Part shown: piece by piece, positions 27,501-42,300 of the stretch
Layout: every line of letters starts with the position of its first letter
Numbering within the stretch: position 1 is the stretch's first letter
Source of the DNA: Apostichopus japonicus
Taxonomy: Eukaryota; Echinodermata; Holothuroidea; Aspidochirotida; Stichopodidae
Direction of reading: 5' to 3'
NCBI RefSeq assembly: GCF_037975245.1
Contig: NC_092565.1
Span: 15,531,499-15,591,498 of the forward strand
Length of the DNA: 60,000 bases
Position numbers and translations under genes: made by a program
The notes under the pieces: generated by a model
The model's input: the letters and a program-made list of their open reading frames with translations, nothing else
What the model was told of the DNA's origin: nothing
Database searches by the model: none

Positions 27501-30500
27501 AATATATGGTTGGTGGGTGGTAATAGTTATGAAATACTGTACTAGTGCTGATAGATAATAAGATTGTTGTATTAGATAGTTTGTTTTATGGTTGAGGTAT
27601 TTTCATGATCAGATGATATACTATACTGTGCAGTGCTGTGCAGTGCTGTGCTGTGCAGTGCTGTGCTGTACTGTACTGTACTATACTATACTGTACTATA
27701 CTATAATATACTATACTATACTATACTATACTATACTGTACTATACTATACTATACTAAACTATTCTATGTAATATAAGTTTCAAACATCTCTGAGTTTT
27801 ATCAGCTTATCTGTGTCCTTTGGTAAGGTTAGATTAAGTTCAAAACTTAACTTGGTCTTCATTCAGCCTATTGATAATGACGGTAGCTTTTCTAAAAATA
27901 ACAATCACATATACAGTAGCACTCATGAAGTGACTAATAAATAACAATGGTCTTCTAAAGCAGGGGTAAATTTACCACAATATTTGCGATTATTCGATTT
28001 GCTCATGCATGAAATTCACAGAAATGACATTACAAGTATTTAGTGGGATATAGGAAACAACCAAGAAAACAAAAGCTATTCAACAACTTCATTGTGTTTC
28101 AGTTTCTCTGTCTGAGGACAAAAATAGTAAGCATGATTCACCATTTTGTTTTTCCATAGATATTGCTCAGTCATTAGAACATGTTTAAGTCGATCTTGAC
28201 TTTCGTATTCTGCTTTAGCATGTGTTAAGTCTAAACCGACTCTCACAAACTCATATGATAACTTATGAATTTCTATTCATGATAGTCCTCCCATCGTTTT
28301 TGCTTCTCAAATATGATCAAGCAATCGCCCTGCTTACCATGTTTGTCATTTATGTATTTGTTTTATTTACATTTTTGGACTTTCACATCAATCTTTAAAG
28401 CAGCATTTTGCGTCCTCGACTATGGTATTTCTCAATCTCATTGACTCCACTATGCCATAACGACATACATAACTAGCTTATCTATTTATATTTTACTTCA
28501 AATGGTGGCATAAAAGTCGAAAAAATTGCAACTTTCAACTGTGTTGTTCTCCAAGATATTTTCCGTTGGGAACCCAATAAACCTCGCCCATAATATGAAT
28601 ATTTAAACACTACGAACGTCATTGACAGATACGTAATATAACACCACGCTTGATTTGTGTACAGTCTATATGGCAGTTGTACCAGGGAGTTGTACCAACA
28701 ACGCAAAGTCTTGAATCTATTTTTAGCAATGGCTCATAACTAAACCTGCATCTCTGATTGGTTGAATTCAAACTAGTGGGTTTGGGAACTGAATGCGATT
28801 TAATTTTGTTTGTGGAATACTCGCTAATTAACGTTTTTGGCAGGGAAAAACTTGGCTAATATCTTAATTTGCTGTTTTGTGATTTGATGAATGTAAAAAA
28901 CTCGATTGACATGTCAAAAAAGTAGAAAACGGCGACCAAACGCAAAATGCTCATGAATAAACATACTATTCACTGATTGGTGGAATTCAAACTAGTGGAT
29001 TTGGAGATATGAAAACTTTGTCGAGGACACTTTTACTCGTTATCGATATAAATCGTTAATTACTCGCTAATTAACGCTCTTGGCAGGATGAAACTTGGAT
29101 GGTATCTTAGTTTGCTGTTTTATGATTGATACATGTAAAAAAATCGATGCACATGTTAAAACGGTGGAAAAAAGCGACCCAACGCAAAATGCTGCTTTAA
29201 GGCGGGACAGCATGAGCGGTATTCATATAGTGTTAGATTCATGTTCTGATCTGTACTGATTCTTTCAGTATTAGAAATGCATTGAAGAATCATATAAGAG
29301 AACAGTAACTGACTAGCCACACATTAATATCAATGCATATATTCCCATAGGAAATAGCATATTTGACTAATAAAGAACTGGTAAGGAACTAGACAAGAAT
29401 GATCATGTTACTTAAGTTCATGGGACATAGCAACGAGAAAGAATGACATCAGGGATAATCTTGCAAAAGGTTCGCAAATTTGATTTGTGGGATGCAAAAT
29501 CCTCTGCATCGGATTAACGGTTTGATACTTAGTAATGAACTTAACATTTTGAACCTTATAGTTTGATGGAGGGATATCCAGATGCATATAAATATTTAAT
29601 GTACATATCTTCATTAGAGTACAAACCGAAGCAACTACAGCCTTAATGCATTTAGTGTAACTGTCGGTTATTCATATTAGTTAGGCTGTGTGCTATTGTG
29701 TGACTCATAGTGATAGTCTACTATTGTACAAGACATGAAAGACAATGTTTCAGCATCTCTTAGCACTGTAAATTACAAGGTGTACATGAAAACAATACAG
29801 GCTATTGTACTCAACCGAAAACATGTTATTACTGAGAGGTCTTCAAAGAGTTCACTTTTTAATCTTGCACTACACAAGTAATTCTTGTACCATTCAAGTA
29901 TTCTTATACCACTTAAGTACTTCTTATACTATTCAAGTATGATGATACCACCCAAGCATTTCTTGTATTATTCAAGTGTTCTTATACCACCCAAGTACCC
30001 TTATACTGTTCAAGTACTTTTAATACCATCCAAATACTTTTTGTACCACTTTTTGTACTACCTTAGTACTTCTTGTATTATTCAAAGACTTCTTGTACTA
30101 TTCAAGGACTTCTTGTAGTGTTCAAGTTCAATTGATTTTTCAACTTTGTAGTGTTACCAGCTATCTAAGTTGTTCCCTGTCTACCCTCTCCCCCCCCCCC
30201 CCCCTCTGCACTCACCCAGATGACAGATAGTGGCTGAGGGTGATGAATCTAGTTTCCTCAAGGTAGATCTGTTTCGCTTATGTGAACATATTTGGTCGTC
30301 ATAATTACGACCCAAATCCAAAACAGAGGTCATGGTCGTAATCGTTTGGCATTACCAGAGAGAGCATTGTGTCGTCAATAATCATTCATTTTTCATTTAC
30401 AATTAATAAGGTTTACCAATAAATTTTTTAGCTATATTGCCTCAAGAATTCATAAAGTGAATTCCAAGCAAGCACTACCAGTACATCAGATTTTAGGGAT

Positions 30501-33500
30501 ATGAACTCGACTATTTCACTGTAAAGGGTAGTACACAAACTTGGCATTAACAGACGTGTCCTGGTGGAGTGTCAGCTTTGGTAGATGCTGACACTGTACT
30601 GTATATCACATTTACGATCACTCATGTCTGCTTTGTTTCTGAGTTGTTTTTCTGACTTTTCTTTTCTGCTGTCACAAACTATACAATATCATTTCTCTCT
30701 TCGTCAGATTCCTTCGACAGCGATAGTGATTTTGATTCTCTTGAGGTAAGAATTGAGGACAATTAAGGCAACTTGGATAAGTTGGATTCAAGTCTCATAT
30801 TTATAGGTGATCCAGAAAGGAGTATGTTTTTAACGAAGTAAAATAATTATTTTATCATTCTATAGATTTATGACCTCACAGGAAGTATGTATCATATATT
30901 AGTCAACATGCAAAATATTAGTCTTGCAGAATTACCACTGTGGATATAAATGTTGAACACTCTCATTCATATCACCTCTTGATTCTTGATTAATGATCAT
31001 CCTCACAAGCAAACATGCTGTCCTGGATGTGTAACTTAACCCTGGTCATTTGTAACTTGTCATGCCTACACACCAAAGTGTGCACAATTCAAACAATCTC
31101 TCCTTGGGCACCACAGTGCACCGCAGCCATGTGTCCCCTGGGGGACTTCCCATAGGGTGCAGCCACAAACCGGCGCACGCAACTATATTTACAGGTCACC
31201 TCGCATGTCCCCATTTATACACCTGGGTGAAGAGAGGCAATGGAGATAAAGTGCCTTGCCCAAGGACACAACGCAGTGATCTGGCCAGGGCTCGAACCTG
31301 TAATCCTTAGATCACAAGTCCACTGCCTTAACCACTTGACCACAACGACCTCAAAAGAAGCTAACGTTAATATTTGTATCGTTAGATCTGTGAAAGTAAA
31401 TGTTCAAATTAGAAACCTGCGACTCATTGGGCTGTGATTGATAACAACAAAATGCTGTTAGTATCAACTGCACACCACAAGTCCACAAGCTATTTTGTGC
31501 CTTTATTGTACATGTTTATCCAGGAGAAAATTAGAAATGTTCTTTATCTCTTTTAATTTCTTAACGTGCAGGAAGATGAAGTAGATGTTAACACAGAAGG
31601 TAAGATTTAAGTTCATTTAGAAACACGCTCGGTGGTTCTTTCCAGTTGTGCAATTGTGATATACTATTACTCGTGTACAGTTTATGAAAGCCACGCTAAA
31701 AGTCAAAGACACGATGACTTTCAAATGTGTTATTAGCAGAAACATCCCTCTAAGAATCCTGTTATGAATCAATTTTATGACCAGATAGTTTCGTTTCATA
31801 ACGAACGTTCCTATCAATAAGGTTCAATTACTTTCCCAAGGAGGTGAATTGGCTCTGTATACAAATGTTATGAACTATGAAGTACTTTCTTTTTACCCTA
31901 AGAGGTGAAATTTAGTTGCAGTCTTTGTATCAGATACAGTACAAACCACCACATTGGATAAACACTCAGGAAAGACCATAGTAGAGAAATGACTATACCA
32001 TAAACTAACAGTTCAAACGTAGCTTCAAGAGTGTTTATAGATCAGTTAATAAATTTGTGACGTCCTAAAGTACAGTGATAGAGAATGGTAAGCAAGACTG
32101 CCTAAGTTTCCTGAACTTTGCTCATTCAAGTACATCAGTACTTGAATGATAATCCACGGAACAATAAATATGCTTTATCAGAAACCTATAATACAGCCTA
32201 ACCCATTGGTTTGTGAGTAACAAATAAAACAAACAAGTTACAAACAAGGAAGGATACTAAAGCTGAGCGTTTTAGATTAGAAGGAAGCATGCAGAATTTA
32301 TTAGAGGGTAAATAATGCTTTGGCACTATCTTTCTACACTGGTTTCCATTTTCAGGAAGGTTAAAGCCAATTTAAAAAAAAGAAGATTATTTGTGCTTTG
32401 TGTTTTTATTTTTGTGCTCTGGTATTTAACTAGTGAATTGTCTAGTATGGACTATGTAAAACAGAATTTAGTCTCATCCAAGACAGTGGACGTAGCTGAA
32501 AATTTAGCCTTTTAAGTTACCTTTGGATGACAGAGTTAAAATATTTAATATCCAAACACCTGCAAGTGAAATTGTTGTAGGTTGATAGGCAGCTACAACC
32601 ATGTGTGACTATTTGTTTTGAAAAGCTTAAGTCAGCAGTTGGCAGTGTTACTGTGCTTACGTGTGCTGATATGTGTATTCCAGATGTTGTAAATAATATT
32701 CAAAATGTATTATAAGGGAACATTTAACATGCCACTCATAGCCTAATGTTAAACATGACATGATATACACATAGTTTATACATCGCCTATCATGCAAAGA
32801 TGAGTACACTAGATGATAACACACTTAATCCTATTTTACTGTATTAAACCAATTTCTTTATAGCAAAGTATCAAAAGTAATCTAAATGCTTCTGTGATAT
32901 TGATGAGAAGTGACTTTATTCATATGTGAATGTTTGTATTTGATCAGGCCAGTTTCAGTTTCACTTAGAGGAATTAGGAATTCAAACTCTTGCATATTGT
33001 CATCCCTGGGAATTGTGAAAGTAATTGCAATAGTAACAGCTCAATCTCACTGTGAAATTCAAACGCAGGGTCACAAATTATGAGTTTATGTAGTAGACAG
33101 GTTATTTCAGTCACACTTATCGTGGTCTGCTTTCTATAAAAATTAGAATGGTGTGGGTGGAGAGAGAGAGATATTTGATCACCTATTTAATATAAAATGG
33201 TGAGGTTAAATAGAAATGAAAAAATGGTAACCATGCCAACAGTGATTGCTTGGTTAATGTTAAGGCTATACAAATAGTCTTTTACAATGAATACACATCG
33301 CATAGGCCTCCAGGCTGTGTGATGTGTTTAGTCCTCAAGTGGACTACTGTGTGAAGCAGAGAGAAACATCATCCAAACTTTTAGAAATTCATGAAAGCTG
33401 GACTTGATTAAAACATGAAGAAGACAATTAGCCACTCTTAAAGGTTGACTTTAGACTGAATTTTGGACTTGATATGTTTTAATCTGAGGTAAAAGAGTGC

Positions 33501-36500
33501 TAGTTTTCTTTATATATTTTTTTTATGAAAGCTATTCTGGTTTTCAAGGTATTCAACTTTAATATATGCTAAAATGTCCGGCATGTTCCTTTTAGACTTC
33601 AGAGATGACAATGTCAGCTGCTCAGTGCCTGCCTAAATAAATGTTAATTGTTTTTAATTGTTTTTAGTTCAGATAACCCAACCAACTCATGTTCTTTTAA
33701 CATTCATGTAAACAATAGAAAAGCCCAGGATGACAACACCAATCGTCCTTGACAATTTAGCAAAATACATGAGTAAACTTATTATTTGAGGTCATGAAAA
33801 GCCTGATGACTTTGCCATTGCGTTTCTGTGTGGCATCTGATTAACTGAGCTTAAATGGTCTGTGTGTTAGATGTAGTAGGCCAGCCATTGATGTGATTCA
33901 TTATTTGCCAAAATTAAATGTCAAAATAAAATAAAACTGTTAGCAAACTGCTATTCTACTAAAGAGCGGTGTAAGAGAATGTGTAAAAGTAAAGTTGGTC
34001 TGACGTTTCAACCCTGTCTGTATTCTGTGTGTGTATTTGTCCCTTCTGTTACTGTTACTTGTCATTTAGCCTCAGAAGAAGATCCTGCTAGGATCGAAAC
34101 GTCAGGCCAACTTACGTGTACACAAAAATGAAATGTGGTATAGAAGTGCCGACTGGACCGATGGAAGTGTTCAGTCGTCATCTATGAATACCCAAAATGA
34201 ATTTTTGTGCCTATAAATTCACCCTTTTAAAAGTTAAAAATATCATTGATAATAAATGTTCCAAAACTTTCAAAATAATGCTTTGTTGGCATTTTTGTCC
34301 GTTGAAGCATAACAGGCAATGTTGGAATGATTGTTACATGACATAGGTCATAACTGGTTGACCCACTATTTATTGATCTCTACCATCCTTACCTGTTGGC
34401 ATGATCTTGAGAATTACGTACAGTTCTAACTATGGTGTGTAAAACTTTACCCTTTACCTGAGTAGTTTTTTACGCCAGTGGTTTTTAGTTTTGGAATGTT
34501 GAAAATTTTCAAGCCCATCGACAGCTGTGGTTTCATATTACATCAGTCGCTGAGTTTCATTTTGTGTGAAACCTAATTTAACAATTTGTAATATTGATGT
34601 GAAGATTAGGCCTGTAATAATAAATGAAAGTGTGCAAGCTTTAATACCATACCAATGCCAAAATTGAAAGCAAAAGTAATTTAGAACTTCCCTTAAACAT
34701 GTCTAATTTTAGACCGGTGTTTCATATTTGAATATCGTACACACTTTTGCCATCTCATTTGATGAAAGTGTGCAAGTTTTCATCTGTGTTCTCTGTAAAA
34801 TAATATCATTGATGGTATCCCTCAGAATTGCACAAATATCCTTGTTTCTCTGTATTTCCTGTTGGAGATGTCTGTGTCCTTCCTATTCAGGCAATCTACG
34901 AGATGTTGCTGTATTGTAGTACAAATCAGTCCAGGAAACAGACACGTACTGTAACTTGAATAAAGGTGTAAATTACATCATTACTATAACTAACATTTCT
35001 GTTGTTTAGTTTATAAATCCTTTATAAGCAATCAAGGTATGTGTATTTCTGTGTGTATGACACTATGTCTTTTTGAAAGCATAAGTATTACTGTCAACAT
35101 TGTATGCACTTAAACCGATTTCAAAGGTATTTTAATATAACTTTCCTATTTTCTTTTGCTTTCTTTTCCATTCTCATTTACAGACATGAATCACACATCA
35201 CTGGTAAGTTTGTTCATCTGTCATTTGATGATGGGAACTTTAGAGAGGTGATATGGTACAAACGAAAACAATGGGAAAAGAAGAAAGTTTTGTCAGAGGG
35301 TGGGTATGGAGGGAGTTTTTAGCGATGCATTTGAAGGTTTAGCAAGAAATATTTACAGTTCATGCAGAACTTGGGTTGGAGAAGTAAACCTCTTCTCCCA
35401 TTTTGCAACATGCGGACAGGTTGTGTCTGACTCTTCTTGAAGTATCTTTTGAGGTAGGGCATCTCTTAATCGTATTTGCTGGATGCTGCCATTGTTATAT
35501 ACAGTGTTGTCGGCTGCATTTATGGTGTACTTAACTCTCATTTTAAAATTCTACTGTGCGACACTCCTCCTTCGTATTATCACAAAAGCAAATCACAAAT
35601 TGCAAGTTGTTTTTTGGGGTTCCCTGGATTGTCTTTCTCTTTCACAATTGTTTTTTTTTTGGTGAGAATTTCTCAAACAGAAAGCTGAAATCTTATCATT
35701 TATTCGTTCCGTTTGAATCATAGATGGCATTACACAGTAATTGAGTTAACAACTCCACAGTCATCTATTTGAAGACTCATAATTCAATACTATATTTCAA
35801 TCGTTTTGCAGGGATACAGAAGTACATAGCATACACAATGAGACGATGAAGTCTTAATGTCAAAGTAATGCAACAATATATGATAAATCCTTAATGTGCT
35901 GGGACTAAAGATGGAGGTTATACCCTAGAGAGCTTAGCAATGAAAGAACCATAAAAAAAAAAATAATGAAAGGGGGTGGTGTGGAGGCTGATGTGGAGTG
36001 GGTGGAGGGGGGGGGGTTGGTAAGAGACAAGGAGTACAACAGAACTACAGTACAACAAAAGTATTTTACAAACAAAGTAACTAAATAAAGAAAGAGAAAT
36101 GGACACAAACATGAGAATTAAAAAAGGAGGAGAAACAATTAAGAGAAGTAGAGAGAAACGTCTTTCGAATACACAGGGAGTTGAGAAGATTTATAACAAA
36201 TCAAAAGAGTTAGAAGCTTTCATGGTAAAAATCCAGATGATTCCAAATATTTGGTACATCTTTATAACAACAGCTATGCAGTCACCATAAGGACATCAGT
36301 CTTAACTCAGTCTGTATAATATCAGTCATAGTTTTAACTTTTGTAGCACCATTTATACACACACCTTAATGTAAACATCGTCAGTTCGAGGTACACCTTT
36401 ATTTCGTAAGTTATAGTTATACCTTTGTAGTACCAGTTGTACGTATACTTCTAATATGACATCAGTCTAAATTACAGCTTTATTACATAGTTACAGCTTT

Positions 36501-39235
36501 TTTACATAGTTACAGCTTTATAACAGCAGTTTAAGTTACACCTTTGTAGCACCAGCCATACACACACCTTTAATATGAAATCAGTGTACAGTACACCTTT
36601 ATTATGTAAGTTATAGTTACACTTTTGTAGCACCAGTTTGTACGTAAACATCTAATATGACATCAGTCTAAATTACAGCTTTGTTACATAGTTACAGCTT
36701 TATAACAGCAGTTCAAGTTACACCATTGTAGCACCAGTCATACACACCTTTAATGTGAAATCAGTCTACAGTACACCTTTATTACATAAGTAATAGTTAC
36801 ACCTTTGTTGCACCAGGTGTATGTATACTTCTACTATGACATCAGTCTAAATTACAGCTTTGTTACATTTAGTAATAGTTACACCTTTATAACGGCAGTT
36901 TTAGTTACACCTTTGTAACACCAGTTATACACACACCTTTAATGTGAAATCAGTCTACAGTACACCTTTATTACATAAGTAATAGTTACACCTTTTAGCC
37001 ACAGGTGTACATACACTGTTATGGCACCAGTCTTAGGGTGCTTTTACACTATATCCGGATCAGATCTTGATGTCAGGAAATGATCCTGACATCCAGATCA
37101 CAGCTGAAGTGTAATCGCAGTTCAGAACCGGATCTGATCCTCCTATTTTTATGATGGCAGAGACCAGGATCTGATCCAGATGTCGAGATCAGGTTTGCAA
37201 GTAAACAGGCTGCATCAACAGTGACCCGAGATATCCGCTGTCCTCATTACGTCACATGCATTCTCGCGCCAAATTCCAGTCTGTATCATGCATGTGCTAA
37301 TTCCTAAGTAAATTGAGAGCGTGTGGACCGTGCATAGAGTAGTATTGTCACCCTAAAGGCTATACACCATGACCACGAAAGTTTTGGAGTATACGTACTA
37401 TGCGATCCGCTGCTGCGCATGACACATTTCCAATCCGGGGTTTTTAATCAACATCCCATGGATAGCGGGGGAGGGAGGATCAGAGTACGACTCAAGTGTA
37501 AATGCTTCCGGATCAATGCATAAGTTTACCCCATGGAGAGATGATCGTCTGATGGATCTGATCCGGATCTAGTGTAAGAGCACCCTTACTTGCACCTTAA
37601 GGACCTTGGTTATAGTTACAACTGTTTGACATCAGTCATAGCTGTGGTTTGTCCTAGTCAGATATTAGTTTATCCATACAATGAAACTTACTTTTTACAC
37701 CCTGTCCATTGAACTGTTTCCAGACATGTGGTTAACTTGACCGATACTGTTACACCATTTATTGTTGAAGTCCTACCAAGCGATCTAATATTAGCACAGA
37801 GAAGCAAATACTAGCCACCCTAATCATCTCACATCATCAGTATGAGCGTCTCCTGAAAATTGTGATTTATTTGCACACAAAACAATGGATAAGAATAATA
37901 GTGTAAGATCATGCCAGTGACTGCCTAGGCTTTCTACGCATACAGGGTTAAGATCTTTGCTTGCAAACCACAGCTCTGCAATATATAAAAAATGTCTTGT
38001 TTGGCATTTGTTTTGGAACTCAAATCTCATTGTGAAAGCAACCTTAACCTGCAAATTTGATTTTGAGCTACTTATCAGCAAAACCAAACATTCAAATTTC
38101 TTAAAATATCATCATTTACCACATTGTTCCTTTTAAATTTTTTTTTTTAAAACCAACTCTATTTTGTGAAATTAAAATTAAATGTTGGCAATATATATCA
38201 AACCTAGAAAAGCACTGTTAATGATTGGAGTTTGTCGTCATAAGTTGTCTTTCATCTGGTTTTAAGCCTGTATTCCCGATGTTCATCATTTTCTAATCCT
38301 ATATATTAAAGAAGAAAGCCAAGTTGAGATTTTGTTTTTTAATTTTGTTTGTATGTGGTGTTTGATCCCTGACACTAGCGTGAGGTTCATTTCTTTCCCC
38401 CCATGACAGCCGGATCTTTTGAAAGAGAGACTAAAAGAGTTCAAAGCACAGCAAGAAGAGGTGATAGATACTAACAGCCATATCTGGATTTCATTTTTAT
38501 ATGATCGCAACTTTGTCATCAATAATACAAAAAAAAAGAAAAAAAAGCAACAACTTTATTTAAACTTTACAACCGCTGGTGTGTTCGCTCGCCGTCTTGC
38601 TTAATCCATAAAGAGCTCCATCTCCAGACCGATGGTTTTATTACTATTCTTTTTCGTTCTTATTCGTTTGCTAATGTGTGGAAAGTGTTTTTCTGTTTGT
38701 TTTCTGTTTTTGTTCTTATTGAGAATGTGGTTTTTTTTTTAATGTTTATTGAGAATGTGATATACAAAATGGCTTCAAAAATATAAAGCCCACATACCAC
38801 ATGCACTGTCTTTGATATGCTTTTATACACAATTAGATTATTAAAATAGTAATTCATTTATGGACAATTGTAATTGCAAAGTTTTGGTGAGATCAGTACT
38901 AAACACTAACGACTTTATTTATTCCTTTTTTTTTTTATGATTTGTGTCTTTGAAATTACAAAATTTTTGGGATCAACACTAAACACTAACAACTTAATTG
39001 CCGTTTTTTTCATACTTTAATTTCTGTTTAATGTTCAACATAACAGTAATTGAAACCCTTCACTTTTTTTTTTTGGGGGGGGAGGGTTGTTTACTTTTGA
39101 GGGTGCTATGCATGTTCTTAAACTAACACTTCAAAACAAAAACTGTTGAGATTTGAAGGTGTTTCATTATGCTAAATAGTTTCAAACAATGCTTCTAACA
39201 ATTGCTCTACTTACAATGATCATTTGCCTTTTTGT

Positions 39236-39300
<65 letters not shown>

Positions 39301-42300
39301 GGTCATACCTTACTCAGCCAGTAAATGTTAAACCTGGTTCTTGTAAACCCATCTATAATGGGTATTCCACAGAAATCTGAACAGGAGCAAGTATAATTAA
39401 AAAAGGAAAGGTTTTCAGTTTCAGTTTATTTCCAGTATAAATATAAATATTTATAAAAAGGACAGCAAAAATTCAAAAAGTACATTACAAAAATTGAAGA
39501 TGAATTAGTAAAAAGTTTATTTAAACATAAAATTAAAATATGAATATTAGTATAGAAAATTAAATATTTAAACATATTTTCTGAATATTAAAATTACAAT
39601 AAAGGTTTAACTTTGCCATTTTGAATATATATAGCAGCAAATGAAAGATTCCATTTAAATTTTGAGAGTTGAAATTTTCTAAATTGTCTTACAAAGGTAT
39701 GTTCATTTCAATTAATTTCATTTATTCATGCCAGTATAGATATAAAACTTATAAAGAGGAGTCATCAAATATGTTAACAGGAAGAATGACTATAATAATG
39801 AACTTAAAGTACCATCACATATACCTAAACCCTATAATACCTTCGTAGGAGACCTGACTGCCGTAGCTAATTTGCATATAAGAAATGTGGTGGAAGTTGT
39901 TATTAACTTGTTAATTAGCAGCTTATTCACACAGCTTTGGGTTAAAAATGACCCAGGCCACAGCTCTCACAGTGCCTGTTAATGTTATTTGAATGAACAT
40001 GCACACGGAATATTAGTCATGATAAGCAGGCAAGTGTTGCAACACACAAGTCTCAAGTAATTACCAGGAAGGACAGATTTCTTATAATTAGATAGGGAAT
40101 CTCTCTCCCTGCTATAATTTAGTATAAAACCATCTGTTTGTTGGTAATTCTTAGACATTAACTACATTTCAATCATAAGGCCCCCGGTTGGAGTCACTCC
40201 CAGATTAATGTATGTCGTCCAGTTACAGAGTTGTTAAAAATTAACAATTCATAATCATGGACGTTAAATATGAATGTAAGAGACTGACTTCGGTCAGCTT
40301 GCGGCTTTGATAAGCCAATGAGGCTTCTTCGCGAGTTCCTGCTTGCAGGAGGATCTAATATACATACATACATATATGATAGGATAACCTAGGTTGGACA
40401 GCTTAATTCCCTCAATAATGTAAGTATATTACCCAAAGCATACCTATAGATTCGATATTAAACGAACACAAACAAATATCTTAGAGAAGTGCGTATCTTC
40501 TTCATTGGATTCTAGAATAAGTGATACTTTATTGAGATTTTATCGACCTAACCATTTACCATCCAATAGTTAAACCTACAGAAAGCTGTGTATACTTGCA
40601 TGCTATTTATTAATATGTACTTTCATGTATTTATACTGGATTTTTAATAAACTTGAAACTTAAGAGAAGGGAAAGGAAAATGGACTTACGTAAAAACTGA
40701 CGTGCACACAGAATCTAAGATCAGATGGTGTCCACATGTCATTCTGAACAAATGCTTTAAAACTGAATCTTCTGCCACTTTTACTCTTAAAGGGATAACA
40801 AAGTCTGATATTTATAATAAATAATATATAGATAAAATAATAAAAGTGTATTACTGAGCTTGTGAAAGAAAGTACATAACTTTAAGTCCCAACTTCCAGT
40901 ATCATAGTTTCGTTTTGTTGATGAGAAATAAAATACTTCAGTTTATTCGCCATCGTTGCAATTATAATAATAATCTACAATGCCATACATGGACAACATG
41001 AAATTGTTTTCTGGTTTTTCTTTTGGTGAATAATAAATGAATTATCCATAAAAATAATTTATCCAATTTGATTTGGTAATCTATAGAGCATGCATAAAAC
41101 AGAAATATTTCAATAGATGTTGGATCTTTATGCTAGTCGACCAAACGAAAATGAAATTAGAAATTTTTATATTGCCCTTTCAATCAACTAATTTCTGTCC
41201 TTTTCTTGTTTTGTATTAATATCTTTCCGACAAACTGCAAGATATTGTCATTAGTCAATCAATTTTTGCAATTAATTCAGAAGATTTACAATGTCATTGT
41301 CACCGGAAAAATAATACCAGAATGGAGGAGTTACTAGACAAGTTTTGAATGAAAACAGTTACATGGATGTCTTCATTTCATTATCAATAATCTTATTTTG
41401 AATAACACCTTGACAAGCTTTCTAAAGTATATTGCTAACTTGCAAAAAGAAAAAGTCTGATGCTGCAAAAAGAACAATTAATGGTAAAAAATGAGGGGAG
41501 CTTCAGGTTGAGAAATGATAGTATGGTTGTTGCTGCATGAAGTTGTGAATTCTTGATAAGGAATGCATGCTGGGGCAGCTACTGCAAGTTGCTCTAAAAT
41601 CTTATCTCCAAGAAAGAAAGAAACTTGAAAGCAAAAAACAGCAAAAATAACAACCAAAATAGATATTCAAGCAGGTACAAGAAATACTAACAAGTTAAAC
41701 CAAAAAATGGAAAAAAAAATGTCCACAAGCAAGCATACAATACTAGCAAATGAATATTTCAATATATTTAAAAAAAAAAAAACAAATACAACTTGAGTTC
41801 TAGTGAGCACAAAAATACTAGAACAATTTAGAAATGTAAACAATATAGTTCAAAGCAGGCAAGACAAAATTATTTACAAGCTAAAGGCATATTCTAATGC
41901 TGTTCTTATTCAAAAAATTGGCATAAAAGTGTTGCATTTTGCAGTACTGCTGTCTGAAATAATTTTGCTTTTCTGTTGTTTTGTATTATTTCATATGAGG
42001 AGATGGCTTCTCTTTATGGAAGGCCGTAGAGGACAATATATATTCTTTACTTTCCATCTGAGTGGTTTGCTAGTTTACAAAGATCAGGACAGTAATAGTA
42101 TTAACAAACCTTAAATGTAGTCTAATAACTACTTTTCTTGAAGTGACAGTTGCTCTTTTCATTCATAACAATAACTAACTACTAATGCTGATTTTCACTG
42201 CTATAATTTCAAAAATGCTTTACTTCATTCTTTTCTCTTCCCTCATAAAATTTATGGTCTGAGACAACTTTAAGACTCTCTGTTTTCGCCCATCGAACCA

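Larger units (their letters stand above)
26768..30707 (+). other. LCP2-like: intron 6 (3.9 kb)
   Basis: Phase-1 intron containing a CTATA/CTGTA simple repeat (27618-27770), a TTAA-flanked MITE with internal duplication (28399-29196), a 21-bp repeat (29876-30127) and a poly-C run (30190-30204). No gene is seen in the rest. Confidence 0.75.
35204..38409 (+). other. LCP2-like: intron 10 (3.2 kb)
   Basis: Phase-0 intron with a degenerate tandem array (36290-37640) split by a PIF/Harbinger-like MITE. Nothing gene-like in 35204-36290 or 37640-38409. Confidence 0.72.

Noticed and set aside
35905-36112. Serine/phenylalanine-rich ORFs on the minus strand
   Set aside because: Low-complexity translation of an A- and G-rich tract.
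40413-40430. Possible 18-nt phase-0 microexon before GTAAGTAT
   Set aside because: The upstream AG has no pyrimidine tract, and the product (LNSLNN) has no resemblance to the region.
40320-40640. Possible LINE 3' UTR remnant
   Set aside because: General look only; no reverse-transcriptase tail or defined terminus could be identified.
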